A DNA stretch of 64,000 nucleotides from Jeongeupia chitinilytica (GCF_014652315.1 NZ_BMYO01000002.1:372001-436000), one strand, 5' to 3'. Shown: positions 1 through 8,779, numbered from the stretch's first letter. A program made the numbers and translations. Notes: a model not told the origin generated them from the sequence alone.

Positions 1-934
1 CCTTGTCACGCTGCATGACGGATTCGATGCGTTCGGCAATGTCGAACAGGCGGGGATTGCCGCCACTCTGGCACAAACGCTGTGCGATCGATTTGATGAT
101 CGGGCTGCGCGGATCGGCACGGGTGTAAACCGGATGGCCGAAGCCGATGACGACTTCATGCTGATTGAGCCGGTGGACGATATCCGTTTCGGCCTCGTCG
201 GCCGTGTCGTAACGGGCAATGATGTCCATGGCGACTTCGTTGGCGCCACCGTGTTTGGGGCCCTTGAGTGCACCAATTCCGGCGCAGACGGCGCTGTAAA
301 GGTCCGCGCCGGTGCTGGCGACGACGCGGTTGGCAAAGGTCGATGCGTTGAATTCGTGTTCGGCATACAGGATCAGCGACTGGTCCAGCGCCCGAATGTG
401 CTCCGGTAGCGCGGGCTGACCGCGCAACAGATGCAGGAAGTGTGCCGCCACACTCGAAGCGTTGGTGGCCGTGTCGATCCGGCGACCATGGCGACTGAAG
501 TGGTACCAGTAGAGCAATAGCGACGGCAGGGCCGAAAGCAGCCGGTCCGCGATGTCACGAGCCCCCGCGGTACCATGTTCGTCCTTTTCCGGCAGGACAC
601 AACCCAAAGCCGATACGCCGCTGCGCAACGCATCCATCGGATGGGTGGCGGCCGGAATATGTTCCAGGGCCGTGATGACTTCGCGTGGCAGTCCTCGCGA
701 TTCACCGAGTTGTTGCCGATACTGAGCCAGCGCCGCTTCGTCAGGCAGGCGTCCGTGGATCAGGAGATACGCTACCTCCTCGAAAGCGCAGCCTTGCGCC
801 AACTCAAGGATCGGGTAACCCCTGTAGTGTAAGTTGTCACCATTCCGCCCCACGGTGCAAATGGCTGTCTCGCCAGCAATGATTCCGGAAAGCGAAACCG
901 ACTTTTTCGGGGGAGGCGATGACGGGGCTTCCAT
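1..934 (-). CDS. prpC: 2-methylcitrate synthase (partial, C-terminus beyond the window)
   Basis: This citrate-synthase-fold enzyme condenses propionyl-CoA with oxaloacetate in the methylcitrate cycle. About 311 residues are visible. The reading frame stays open through position 1, so the stop lies outside the window. Family motifs are clear: GDNLHYRGYPI near the N-terminus, HEFNASTFANRV at about residue 193, LKGPKHGGANEVAM, and GFGHPVYTRADPRSPII. The A-E-H-E-F-N-A-S-T-F form is typical of PrpC rather than of the GltA at 9105-10391, which is longer and reads ADHEQNASTSTV. The ATG at 934 has a good SD (CTGGAGA) just upstream. Other prp genes would be expected to the left but cannot be seen. An ordinary citrate synthase is a less likely alternative. 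Confidence 0.9.
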   Translation of the reverse strand, partial: MEAPSSPPPKKSVSLSGIIAGETAICTVGRNGDNLHYRGYPILELAQGCAFEEVAYLLIHGRLPDEAALAQYRQQLGESRGLPREVITALEHIPAATHPMDALRSGVSALGCVLPEKDEHGTAGARDIADRLLSALPSLLLYWYHFSRHGRRIDTATNASSVAAHFLHLLRGQPALPEHIRALDQSLILYAEHEFNASTFANRVVASTGADLYSAVCAGIGALKGPKHGGANEVAMDIIARYDTADEAETDIVHRLNQHEVVIGFGHPVYTRADPRSPIIKSIAQRLCQSGGNPRLFDIAERIESVMQRDK

Positions 935-1104
935 GGCGTATCTCCAGTCAGCGTGGCGGTTGTCTGGCGGTATGGCTGACGCTGCGGCTGGATTTCGCCC
1001 GTGTATTCATCAGGATAAGTGATTTCCCTTGCTGAATGACGTGGGATGGATTGCCAGAGTCCGGTTACAAGTGGAAAAATCAGCCGCGCCATGCCGGAAG
1101 TACT

Positions 1105-1132
1105 AATTTATTTACGTTAGTCTTTGGTTCAA
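1105..1132 (-). promoter_or_regulatory. Candidate prpC promoter with overlapping inverted repeat
   Basis: On the minus strand, TTGAAC (1127-1132) and TAAATT (1105-1110) are 16 bp apart, each matching the sigma70 hexamers at four of six positions. The inverted repeat ACTAA-N10-TTAGT (1102-1121) overlaps the -10 and could be an operator. The segment is an AT-rich island in GC-rich DNA. No regulator can be assigned. Confidence 0.35.
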
Positions 1133-1151
1133 ATGTCATTTTATTTGACAT
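1133..1151. promoter_or_regulatory. Inverted repeat ATGTCA-N7-TGACAT in the prpC/nagE intergenic region
   Basis: This is a perfect 6-bp inverted repeat with a 7-bp AT-only spacer. It lies in the 381-bp divergent region (935-1315) between prpC and nagE, the only gene-free stretch over 300 bp in the window. A second, weaker repeat GTCAC-N5-GTGAC lies at 1215-1229. Either could be an operator for nagE. The geometry is that of a dimeric repressor site, but it matches no nag operator that I can name with confidence. The rest of the region shows no ORF or RNA gene. Confidence 0.4.
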
Positions 1152-1315
1152 GAAGTCAGACAAGAGGCGGAATGTGCAAGGCAAGCGGGCGGCAAAAAGC
1201 CCGGGTAGGTAGTAGTCACTATCGGTGACGCCGTTTCCATCAGGAAGCGGCTCGTCAGGTGGAGGCGGGGTCACTCGGTGGCGTCCTGCTGTGAACGCGA
1301 TAAAGGGGGTAGGGT

Positions 1316-3322
1316 GTGAACGTTCTAGGGTATTTACAGAAAATCGGCCGCGCGCTGATGGTGCCGGTGGCAACGCTGCCGGCCGCCGCGATCCTGATGG
1401 GTATCGGTTATTGGATCGACCCGACGGGTTGGGGCGGCAACAGTGCGGTTGCCGCCTTCCTGATTACGGCAGGCGCCGCGATCATCGACAACATGCCGAT
1501 CCTGTTTGCGGTTGGTGTGGCCTACGGTATGTCCAAGGACAAGGACGGTGCTGCGGCGCTGGCCGGCCTGGTTGGCTTCTATGTGCTGACCAAGCTGTGT
1601 TCTCCGGGCGCGGTTGCAATGATACAGGGGATCGATCCCAAGGCCGTTCCGGCTGCCTTCGGCAAGATCAACAACCAGTTCGTCGGTATTCTGACCGGTG
1701 TGATCACCGCCGAGCTCTACAACCGCTTCAGCCATGTCGAACTGCACAAGGCGCTGGCGTTCTTCAGCGGCAAGCGTCTGGTTCCGATCGTCACCTCGTT
1801 CGTGATGATTTTCGTTGCCTTTGCAATGATGATCATCTGGCCGGTGATCTACAACGGCCTCGTCCACTTCGGTGAAACGATCCAGGGCATGGGCAGTGCC
1901 GGTGCCGGTATCTACGCGTTCTTCAACCGCCTGCTGATTCCGGTCGGTCTGCACCACGCACTGAACTCGGTGTTCTGGTTCGACGTCGCCGGCATCAACG
2001 ACATCCCGAACTTCCTCGGTGGCGCGAAGTCGCTGGCCGAAGGCAAGGCCGTGCTCGGTATCACTGGTCGTTATCAGGCCGGTTTCTTCCCGATCATGAT
2101 GTTCGGTCTGCCGGGCGCTGCGCTGGCGATCTACCACGCTGCCAAGCCGGCGAACAAGGCGCGCGTTGCGTCGCTGATGATTGCCGCTGCATTCGCCGCG
2201 TTCTTCACCGGTGTGACCGAGCCGCTCGAATTCTCGTTCATGTTCGTTGCGCCGCCGCTGTACCTGCTGCACGCATTCCTGACCGGTGTGTCGGTGTACA
2301 TCGCTGCTTCGATGCAGTGGATTGCCGGTTTCGGTTTCAGTGCCGGTCTGGTCGACATGGTGCTGTCGTCGCGTAACCCGCTGGCCCGTGACTGGTACAT
2401 GCTGATCGCGCAAGGCATCGTGTTCTTCGTGATCTACTACGTGACCTTCCGTGCCGCAATCGGTGCCTTCAACCTGAAGACCCCGGGTCGCGAAGACGAC
2501 GAAGTCGGCGGTGACGCTGCTGCTCCCGCTGCTGCGCCGGTTGCGTCGGACAACGCATCGCTGGCTGCCGGGTACCTGCAGGCCATCGGCGGTAACGCCA
2601 ACCTCGCATCGATCGACGCATGCATCACCCGTCTGCGTCTGGGCGTGAAGGATTCGGCGCTGGTGGATGAAGCTGCGGCGAAGCGTCTGGGTGCGTCGGG
2701 TGTGGTTCGCTTGAACAAGGAAAACGTCCAGATCATCATCGGACCGAAGGCCGAGCTGGTTGCCGATGCGATGCGTGGCCTGAAGGGTGGTGTTGCCGCC
2801 GCTCCGGTAGCAGCAGCTGCCGCCGTCGCGGCACCGGCTGCCGCTCCGAAGGTCGCTGCTGGTGATCTGGTGCTGGTGTCGCCGATTACCGGTGATGTGG
2901 TGCCGCTGGAAGAGGTGCCGGATCCGGCATTTGCCAGCAAGGCTGTGGGCGAGGGCGTTGCAGTTCGTCCGACGGGCAAGCTCGTGGTCGCGCCGGTGGC
3001 GGGTACGATCGTCAAGATCTTCAACAGCAACCACGCGTTTGCACTGCTGGCCGACAACGGTGCCGAGCTGATCGTGCACATCGGTGTCGATACCGTGAAG
3101 CTGGGTGGTCAGGGCTTCAAGCGTCTGGCCGAGCAGGGTGCTCGTGTCAACGCGGGTGATCCGGTGCTTGAGCTCGATCTGGCTTACCTCGAGCAGAATG
3201 CCCAGTCGGTCATCAGTCCGGTGATCGTCAGCAACGTCGACCAGTTCGCCGGCGTGGCCAATGTCGCGACCGGTTCGGTGGTTGCCGGTCAGACCAAGCT
3301 GTACACGCTGAAGGCCAAGTAA
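1316..3322 (+). CDS. nagE: N-acetylglucosamine PTS transporter EIICBA
   Basis: This single polypeptide imports and phosphorylates N-acetylglucosamine to GlcNAc-6-P. At 668 residues it carries all three PTS domains in the order IIC-IIB-IIA. IIC is a multi-spanning membrane domain (about residues 1-385; LMVPVATLPAAAILMGIGYW near the N-terminus, FTGVTEPLEFSFMFVAPPLY later). IIB has its phosphocysteine in DACITRLRLG (C436). IIA has the active-site His in LIVHIGVDTV (H588) plus NSNHAFAL. Ala/Pro-rich linkers separate the domains. It starts with GTG after a GGGGGTAGGG SD-like run. A bidirectional terminator follows. The product would feed nagB (31682-32416) after deacetylation by NagA, which is not in this window. 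Confidence 0.95.
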   Translation: MNVLGYLQKIGRALMVPVATLPAAAILMGIGYWIDPTGWGGNSAVAAFLITAGAAIIDNMPILFAVGVAYGMSKDKDGAAALAGLVGFYVLTKLCSPGAVAMIQGIDPKAVPAAFGKINNQFVGILTGVITAELYNRFSHVELHKALAFFSGKRLVPIVTSFVMIFVAFAMMIIWPVIYNGLVHFGETIQGMGSAGAGIYAFFNRLLIPVGLHHALNSVFWFDVAGINDIPNFLGGAKSLAEGKAVLGITGRYQAGFFPIMMFGLPGAALAIYHAAKPANKARVASLMIAAAFAAFFTGVTEPLEFSFMFVAPPLYLLHAFLTGVSVYIAASMQWIAGFGFSAGLVDMVLSSRNPLARDWYMLIAQGIVFFVIYYVTFRAAIGAFNLKTPGREDDEVGGDAAAPAAAPVASDNASLAAGYLQAIGGNANLASIDACITRLRLGVKDSALVDEAAAKRLGASGVVRLNKENVQIIIGPKAELVADAMRGLKGGVAAAPVAAAAAVAAPAAAPKVAAGDLVLVSPITGDVVPLEEVPDPAFASKAVGEGVAVRPTGKLVVAPVAGTIVKIFNSNHAFALLADNGAELIVHIGVDTVKLGGQGFKRLAEQGARVNAGDPVLELDLAYLEQNAQSVISPVIVSNVDQFAGVANVATGSVVAGQTKLYTLKAK

Positions 3323-3347
3323 GCGCTGCTGCCACCTCCGGGTGGTG

Positions 3348-3387
3348 CAATAAAAAACCCCGGTTCAGGCCGGGGTTTTTTTATTGC
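3348..3387. terminator. Bidirectional intrinsic terminator after nagE
   Basis: A CCCCGG/CCGGGG hairpin is flanked by an A-run on the left and TTTTTTT on the right, about 25 bp after the nagE stop. The A-run allows it to work on both strands. Confidence 0.85.
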
Positions 3388-3429
3388 ATCTGGTCTGGTT
3401 GGAATGGATGCATGCGTCAACTCCGGGCG

Positions 3430-3458
3430 TAAAAAAACGGGCCGCAAGGCCCGTTTTT
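3430..3458. terminator. Intrinsic terminator of mdh (bidirectional)
   Basis: The hairpin ACGGGCC-GCAA-GGCCCGT has a long A-run on its left, which becomes the U-tract on the minus strand, and TTTTT on the right. It lies about 15 bp beyond the mdh stop, so nagE and mdh converge on back-to-back terminators. Confidence 0.85.
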
Positions 3459-3471
3459 CTGGTGAGGCGGA

Positions 3472-4452
3472 TCAGCCCAGCAGGTGCTTGATCGCGTCAC
3501 GTTCTTCCGACAGTTCCTTTGCAGTCGCATCCATGCGGGCGCGGCTGAATTCGCTGATCTCCAGACCTTCGACGATGGTGTACTTGCCATCCTTGCAGGT
3601 GACCGGGTAGCCGTAGATCAGGTCGCTGTAGCCGTACTCGCCGTTGGCCGGTACACCCATGGTGACCCAGTCGCCTTCCGGCGTGCCCAAGACCCAGTTG
3701 CGGATGTGGTCGATGGCGGCATTGGCGGCCGAAGCGGCCGACGACAGGCCGCGTGCCTTGATGATCGCGGCGCCGCGCTGTTGTACGGTCGGGATGAACT
3801 CGCCTTCGAGCCATTTCTGGTCGTTGATCAGACCGGCTGCGTTCTGGCCCTTCACTTCGGCGTGGAAGATGTCCGGGTACTGGGTGGCCGAATGGTTGCC
3901 CCAGATGATCATCTTCTTGACGTCGGTGACGGCATTGCCGGTCTTCTGGCCGATTTGCGTCAGTGCGCGGTTGTGGTCGAGGCGCATCATCGCGGTGAAG
4001 TTGGCCGGGTTCAGGTCCGGTGCGTTCTTCATTGCGATGTAGGCGTTGGTGTTGGCCGGGTTGCCGACCACCAGCACCTTGACGTCACGGCTGGCGACTT
4101 CGTTCAGGGCGCGACCCTGGGTGGTGAAGATGGCGCCGTTGGCTTCGAGCAGGTCCTTGCGTTCCATGCCCGGGCCGCGCGGGCGGGCGCCAACCAGCAG
4201 GGCGATGTCGGCGTCCTTGAACGCGACCTTCGGGTCGTCGCTCTGGATGATGCCGTGCAGCAGCGGGAATGCACAGTCGTCCAGTTCCATGACGACGCCG
4301 TTCAGTGCCGGCAGGCTGGGGGTGATGTCCAGCAGCTGCAGGATGACCGGCTGGTCCGGGCCGAGCATGGCGCCGGAAGCAATGCGGAACAGCAGGCTGT
4401 AGCCGATCTGGCCGGCTGCGCCGGTAACGGCGACGCGTACGGGTTTTTTCAT
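3472..4452 (-). CDS. mdh: Malate dehydrogenase
   Basis: This NAD-dependent enzyme oxidises malate to oxaloacetate in the TCA cycle. Its 326 residues match the longer, cytosolic-type MDH common in betaproteobacteria. The N-terminal nucleotide-binding motif is TGAAGQIGYSLLFRIASG, followed by catalytic segments MRLDHNRA and WGNHSATQYPD with the active-site His. The ATG at 4452 follows a CGGAGTGAACCA SD. It is divergent from the GntR gene at 4690 and faces the palindrome at 4627-4640, so the two genes may share control. Confidence 0.96.
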   Translation of the reverse strand: MKKPVRVAVTGAAGQIGYSLLFRIASGAMLGPDQPVILQLLDITPSLPALNGVVMELDDCAFPLLHGIIQSDDPKVAFKDADIALLVGARPRGPGMERKDLLEANGAIFTTQGRALNEVASRDVKVLVVGNPANTNAYIAMKNAPDLNPANFTAMMRLDHNRALTQIGQKTGNAVTDVKKMIIWGNHSATQYPDIFHAEVKGQNAAGLINDQKWLEGEFIPTVQQRGAAIIKARGLSSAASAANAAIDHIRNWVLGTPEGDWVTMGVPANGEYGYSDLIYGYPVTCKDGKYTIVEGLEISEFSRARMDATAKELSEERDAIKHLLG

Positions 4453-4626
4453 TGGTTCACTCCGAAACTCGGCGGTTGTCCGCCGTCTACTGACTACGGC
4501 AATGCATCACAAAACGGCATTGCACGCATGAAAGGGGGTGTGCTTGAAACCGGGGCAGTTTATCACGCGATATCAGGCTGTGTGCAGGCTGCGGCGTTTC
4601 AGCCGACAAAGCGTCGTTCATCTGTT

Positions 4627-4640
4627 GTCTTATATAAGAC
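4627..4640. promoter_or_regulatory. Perfect 14-bp palindrome GTCTTATATAAGAC (putative GntR operator)
   Basis: The palindrome is fully self-complementary. It lies between divergent mdh and the GntR-family gene, about 50 bp upstream of the latter. GntR/HutC-type dimers bind short AT-centred palindromes of this kind, and autoregulators usually sit next to their site. I infer that it is the operator of the 4690-5415 product. I noticed no second exact copy in the window, so control of the downstream sdh genes would have to act by read-through or through diverged sites. Confidence 0.6.
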
Positions 4641-4689
4641 TGTAGTAGACTCCGTGCCGACAACATGATAAAAAGCGTTCCACATACTT

Positions 4690-5415
4690 ATGCGCAAGCT
4701 CACAGTTCAACCTCTCTACCGGCAAGTGATGCGGGAAGTGCTGGCCTCCGTCGAGGCAGGTGCTTGGCGCGAGGACGAGGCGTTGCCGAGCGAGATCGAG
4801 TTGGGCGAGCGCTTCGGCGTCAGTCAGGGGACGGTTCGCAAGGCGCTGGATGCGCTGGTAGCGGAAGGCTTGTTGTACCGGCGCCAGGGGGTCGGCACTT
4901 TCGTCGAGGGGGCCAATGATTTCCTTGCGCGCGGGCGCTTCACCGGCCTGTCCGGCGAAGGGGCCGAGGCGCCGAAGTTCGAGTTGCTCGGCTGCGTGAA
5001 GATCCACGCCGGTGAGCAGCTGGCCGAAATCCTCGGTCTGCGCCGCGGCGCTGCGCTGTGGCAGATTCGCCGGCATGTGCGTGTGGCGGGCGAGCTGGTC
5101 GGGATAGAGGAAATGCTGTTGCCGGAAGCCGGTTTTCCCGAGCTCGATGTCCGGCGGATTCGCGAACTGAAGGGCGACGTGCGCGAGCTGTGCTGGCGGG
5201 ATTTCGGTGTGCGCCTGAAGGATGCCGAGGTGCGCTACAAGGCAATGCCGGCGTCACAGGCGGAGGCCAGACTGCTGCATTGCGAACTGAACGAGGCGCT
5301 GCTGCAGGTGGTCCGGCTGGCCAAGGATTTCGAAGGCCGTCCGCAAATGTGGAGCGTGGCGTGGATGAAGACCGAACGCTGGGCGTTCGAGCCGCCGGCG
5401 CAGATGCAGGCCTGA
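4690..5415 (+). CDS. GntR/HutC-family transcriptional regulator with UTRA domain
   Basis: This 241-residue regulator has an N-terminal winged helix (LYRQVMREVLASVEAG, then LPSEIELGERFGVSQGTVRKALDALVAEGLLYRRQGVGTFV split over about residues 30-75). A UTRA-type ligand domain follows (about 95-235; ALWQIRRHVRVAGELVGIEEMLLP). UTRA domains bind small effectors, and here the setting suggests a TCA-cycle or dicarboxylate signal. The gene lies 152 bp before sdhC, in the same direction, with the palindrome at 4627-4640 upstream. GntR genes beside sdh clusters are known in Neisseria relatives. The ligand cannot be read from the sequence. Confidence 0.88.
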   Translation: MRKLTVQPLYRQVMREVLASVEAGAWREDEALPSEIELGERFGVSQGTVRKALDALVAEGLLYRRQGVGTFVEGANDFLARGRFTGLSGEGAEAPKFELLGCVKIHAGEQLAEILGLRRGAALWQIRRHVRVAGELVGIEEMLLPEAGFPELDVRRIRELKGDVRELCWRDFGVRLKDAEVRYKAMPASQAEARLLHCELNEALLQVVRLAKDFEGRPQMWSVAWMKTERWAFEPPAQMQA

Positions 5416-5470
5416 AGCGGGATGGAGTTGGGAAGGGTCGGGAAAGCCGCAGTGTGCGCCCGGCCCGGGT

Positions 5471-5508
5471 TTGACAGAATGTCGCCTGATGGTCGCGGTG
5501 TCGCGACA
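5471..5508 (+). promoter_or_regulatory. Candidate sdh operon promoter element and palindrome
   Basis: The 152-bp gap before sdhC holds a perfect -35 hexamer TTGACA (5471-5476) and the 10-bp palindrome TGTCGCGACA (5499-5508) where a -10 would be expected. No convincing -10 hexamer is visible, so a promoter needing an activator or a different sigma factor is possible. sdhC has an SD at GGAGAGG. Confidence 0.3.
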
Positions 5509-5567
5509 GCGGGCTCACAAAAGGTGCTGGCGAAAGCCGGCTTCAATACTCGGAGAGGAAAGCGCGT

Positions 5568-5942
5568 ATGAATAAAACACGCCCCAAGCACTTGGCACTG
5601 TGGCAGATCAGGTTTCCCCTGCCTGCCATCGTGTCCGGCCTGCATCGCATCAGTGGTGCGCTGCTGGTTCTGTCGATCCCTTTCATTTTGTACGCGCTGG
5701 AAGGTTCGCTGTCCTCCGCTGAACGTTTTGCCGCCTTCAAGTCCTGCATCGGCAATCCCTTCGTCAAGCTCGGCCTGCTGGTCGTGCTGTGGGGGCTGCT
5801 GCATCACGCCTGTGCCGGTACCCGCTTCCTGCTGATGGACATCCACAAGGGTGTCGATCTGCCGACGGCGCGCCTCAGCGCCAAGCTCGTCATGGCTGTC
5901 AGTCTTGTCCTTACTGTCGTAATCGGGGTGGTCGCATGGTAA
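5568..5942 (+). CDS. sdhC: Succinate dehydrogenase cytochrome b556 subunit
   Basis: This 124-residue membrane anchor has three predicted helices and is part of respiratory complex II. The family signature SGLHRISGALL (about residues 23-33) contributes to the quinone site. LWGLLHHACAGTRFLLMD (around H79/H80) supplies the axial heme ligand. It is the first gene of sdhCDAB. Its last codons overlap the sdhD start by 7 bp, which points to translational coupling. Confidence 0.95.
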   Translation: MNKTRPKHLALWQIRFPLPAIVSGLHRISGALLVLSIPFILYALEGSLSSAERFAAFKSCIGNPFVKLGLLVVLWGLLHHACAGTRFLLMDIHKGVDLPTARLSAKLVMAVSLVLTVVIGVVAW

Positions 5943-6283
5943 ATCGCAAGGTTGTCGGCGCGCATTACGGTCTGCGCGACTGGCTGGTCCAGCGCGTGAC
6001 CGCCGTCATCATGCTGGTTTACGGCATTGCCGTTGCCGCATTCGTTCTGTTCGCTTCGGGCGCTTCGTTCGAAGCCTGGCAGGCGCTGTTTGCCTGTACC
6101 TGGGTCAAGGTGCTGACCACCGTCACCATCGTCGCGCTGCTGTGGCACGCCTGGGTCGGTACCCGCGACATCTGGATGGATTACGCCTATCACACCGGCG
6201 TGCGTCTGACGCTGCATGTGCTGACGATCCTCTGGCTCGTCGCCAGCTTTGTTTACTCGGTTAAAGTCGTGTGGGGTGCGTAA
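5936..6283 (+). CDS. sdhD: Succinate dehydrogenase membrane anchor subunit
   Basis: This 115-residue, three-helix protein pairs with SdhC to hold heme b and the quinone site. LRDWLVQRVTAVIMLVYG opens the first helix, and LLWHAWVGTRDIWMDY matches the SdhD heme/quinone region. I chose the ATG at 5936, inside the end of sdhC. Longer upstream extensions run through sdhC and have no homology. The stop shares one base with the sdhA start (TAATG). Confidence 0.94.
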   Translation: MVNRKVVGAHYGLRDWLVQRVTAVIMLVYGIAVAAFVLFASGASFEAWQALFACTWVKVLTTVTIVALLWHAWVGTRDIWMDYAYHTGVRLTLHVLTILWLVASFVYSVKVVWGA

Positions 6284-8055
6284 TGTCGGTTCCGGTTCGT
6301 AAGTTCGATGCAGTCATCGTCGGTGCCGGTGGCGCGGGCCTGCGCGCAGCGCTGCAATTGTCCGAAGCCGGCCTGAAGACGGCCGTCCTCTCCAAGGTGT
6401 TCCCGACCCGGTCGCACACCGTTGCCGCTCAAGGCGGTGTGTCGGCGTCGCTCGGCAATTCCGAGCCCGACCACTGGCACTGGCACATGTACGACACCGT
6501 CAAGGGCTCGGACTGGCTCGGTGACCAGGACGCGATCGAGTTCATGTGCCGCGAAGCACCGAATGTCGTTGTGGAGCTCGAGCACTTCGGCATGCCGTTC
6601 GACCGCAACGCCGATGGCTCGATCTATCAGCGTCCGTTCGGTGGCCACATGTCGAACTTCGGCGAGAAGCCGGTCCGCCGCGCCTGTGCCGCCGCTGACC
6701 GTACCGGTCACGCCATGCTGCACGCGCTGTACCAGCGCAACGTGCGCGCCAACACCCAGTTTTTCGTCGAATGGATGGCACTGGACCTCGTTCGCGACGA
6801 GCAGGGCAATGTCCAGGGCGTCGTCGCCATGGAAATGGAAACGTCGGAAGTTTACGTATTCCAGGCCAAGGCCACGCTGTTCGCGACCGGTGGTGCCGGC
6901 CGCATCTTCGCCTCGTCGACCAATGCTTTCATCAATACCGGTGACGGCCTCGGCATGGCGGCCCGTGCGGGCATCCCGCTCGAAGACATGGAGTTCTGGC
7001 AGTTCCACCCGACCGGCGTGGCCGGTGCCGGTGTGCTGATTACCGAAGGCGTTCGCGGCGAAGGCGGCATCCTGCGCAACTCGGCCGGCGAGCGCTTCAT
7101 GGAGCGTTACGCACCGAACGCCAAGGATCTGGCCTCGCGTGACGTCGTATCGCGCGCCATGGTCACCGAGATCAACGAAGGTCGCGGCTGCGGTCCGAAC
7201 AAGGATCACGTGCTGCTCGACATTACCCACCTGGACCCGGAAGTCATCAAGTCCAAGCTGCCGGGCATCCGCGAAATCTCGATCAAGTTCGCCAACGTCG
7301 ACCCGATCAAGGCACCGATCCCGGTCGTGCCGACCTGCCACTACCAGATGGGCGGCATTCCGACCAACTACAAGGGCGAAGTCATCGTCGACGAGAAGCC
7401 GGTGACCGGTTTCTACGCCGCCGGCGAAGTGGCCTGCGCCTCGGTGCACGGTGCCAACCGCCTCGGTACCAACTCGCTGCTCGACCTGCTGGTGTTCGGC
7501 AAGAGCTCGGGCAACTCGATGATCGACTTCATCAAGACGGCGCCGAAGGATCTGCCGCCGCTGGCGATTGGCGACGTCGAGCGTTCGCTGGCCCGCGTCG
7601 AGCGTCTGAACCAGCAGAGCAACGGTACGCAGGTCAACGATGCCCGTGCCGCAATGCAGGCCACCATGCAGAAACACTGCGGCGTGTTCCGCTTCAAGGA
7701 CATGCTGGCCGAAGGCGTGGCGAAGATTCTGGAAGTCGAAAAGATGGTCAAGACCATCGAGATCGCCGACAAGTCCAGGACCTTCAACACCGCACGTCTC
7801 GAAGCGCTGGAGCTCGAAAACCTGATCGAAGTCGCCAAGGCGACGATGATCTCGGCCGATGCCCGCACCGAATCGCGCGGCGCCCACGTCCGTGACGACG
7901 CCGAAGACACCCCGGAACGCCCGAACGGCCGTGACGACCAGAACTGGCTCAAGCACACGCTGTGGCATCGCGACGGCAACCAGCTGAAGTACAAGCCGGT
8001 GACCATGAAGCCGCTGTCGGTCGATACGATCGCCCTGAAGACCCGCTCCTACTGA
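6283..8055 (+). CDS. sdhA: Succinate dehydrogenase flavoprotein subunit
   Basis: This 590-residue catalytic subunit oxidises succinate to fumarate at a covalently bound FAD. The FAD-binding GAGGAGLRAAL motif is near the N-terminus. The flavinylated His is H45 in RSHTVAAQGG. Substrate-site motifs HPTGVAGAG and HYQMGGIPTN are present. The ATG at 6283 is fused to the sdhD stop. An alternative in-frame ATG 12 bp upstream lies within sdhD and is less likely. The FAD is attached with help from SdhE (8816-9061). Confidence 0.97.
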   Translation: MSVPVRKFDAVIVGAGGAGLRAALQLSEAGLKTAVLSKVFPTRSHTVAAQGGVSASLGNSEPDHWHWHMYDTVKGSDWLGDQDAIEFMCREAPNVVVELEHFGMPFDRNADGSIYQRPFGGHMSNFGEKPVRRACAAADRTGHAMLHALYQRNVRANTQFFVEWMALDLVRDEQGNVQGVVAMEMETSEVYVFQAKATLFATGGAGRIFASSTNAFINTGDGLGMAARAGIPLEDMEFWQFHPTGVAGAGVLITEGVRGEGGILRNSAGERFMERYAPNAKDLASRDVVSRAMVTEINEGRGCGPNKDHVLLDITHLDPEVIKSKLPGIREISIKFANVDPIKAPIPVVPTCHYQMGGIPTNYKGEVIVDEKPVTGFYAAGEVACASVHGANRLGTNSLLDLLVFGKSSGNSMIDFIKTAPKDLPPLAIGDVERSLARVERLNQQSNGTQVNDARAAMQATMQKHCGVFRFKDMLAEGVAKILEVEKMVKTIEIADKSRTFNTARLEALELENLIEVAKATMISADARTESRGAHVRDDAEDTPERPNGRDDQNWLKHTLWHRDGNQLKYKPVTMKPLSVDTIALKTRSY

Positions 8056-8068
8056 GGGGAATGCATCA

Positions 8069-8779
8069 ATGACTACCCGTACCGTCAAATTCAGCATCTA
8101 CCGCTTCGATCCGGAAAAGGACGCGAAGCCGTACATGAAGGACTACACCGTCGAACTCGACTCGACCGACCGCAAGCTGCTCGACGCACTGGTCAAGCTC
8201 AAGGTCGTGGACGACGCGATCTCGTTCCGCCGCTCGTGCCGCGAAGGCGTCTGCGGTTCGGACGCGATGAACATCAACGGCAAGAACGGTCTGGCTTGCG
8301 TGACCGACATCGATACGCTCAAGCAGCCGATCCAGATCCGTCCGCTGCCGGGCCTGCCGGTGGTGCGCGACCTGATCGTCGACATGACCCAGTTCTTCAA
8401 GCAGTACCACTCGATCAAGCCGTACGTGATCAACGACACGCCGGCGCCGGATCGCGAGCGCCTGCAGTCGCCGGAAGATCGCGAAGAGCTGAACGGCCTG
8501 TACGAATGCATCCTGTGCGCGTGCTGCTCGACGTCCTGTCCTTCGTTCTGGTGGAACCCGGACAAGTTCGTCGGGCCGGCCGGCCTGCTCGCCGCCTATC
8601 GCTTCATTGCGGATACCCGCGATACGGCGACCAACGAGCGTCTGGATAATCTGGAAGACCCGTACCGGCTGTTCCGCTGCCACTCGATCATGAACTGCGT
8701 CGACGTCTGCCCGAAGGAACTCAATCCGACCAAGGCGATCGGCAAGATCAAGGATCTGATGGTCAAGCGCATCGCCTGA
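8069..8779 (+). CDS. sdhB: Succinate dehydrogenase iron-sulfur subunit
   Basis: This 236-residue subunit passes electrons from FAD to quinone through three Fe-S clusters. The [2Fe-2S] ligands lie in SCREGVCGSDAMNINGK and LAC. The [4Fe-4S] ligands lie in CILCACCSTSCPSFWW. The [3Fe-4S] cluster uses Cys from CHSIMNCVDVCPKELNP together with the third Cys of the earlier motif. Length and motifs are standard. It starts 13 bp after sdhA. Confidence 0.97.
   Translation: MTTRTVKFSIYRFDPEKDAKPYMKDYTVELDSTDRKLLDALVKLKVVDDAISFRRSCREGVCGSDAMNINGKNGLACVTDIDTLKQPIQIRPLPGLPVVRDLIVDMTQFFKQYHSIKPYVINDTPAPDRERLQSPEDREELNGLYECILCACCSTSCPSFWWNPDKFVGPAGLLAAYRFIADTRDTATNERLDNLEDPYRLFRCHSIMNCVDVCPKELNPTKAIGKIKDLMVKRIA

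Noticed and set aside
1334..3079. Long open frame (581 codons) antisense to nagE
   Set aside because: It is a shadow of GC-biased codon usage. Its composition is low-complexity (Arg/His/Gln/Asp/Val), it has no family motif, and nagE on the other strand is certain.
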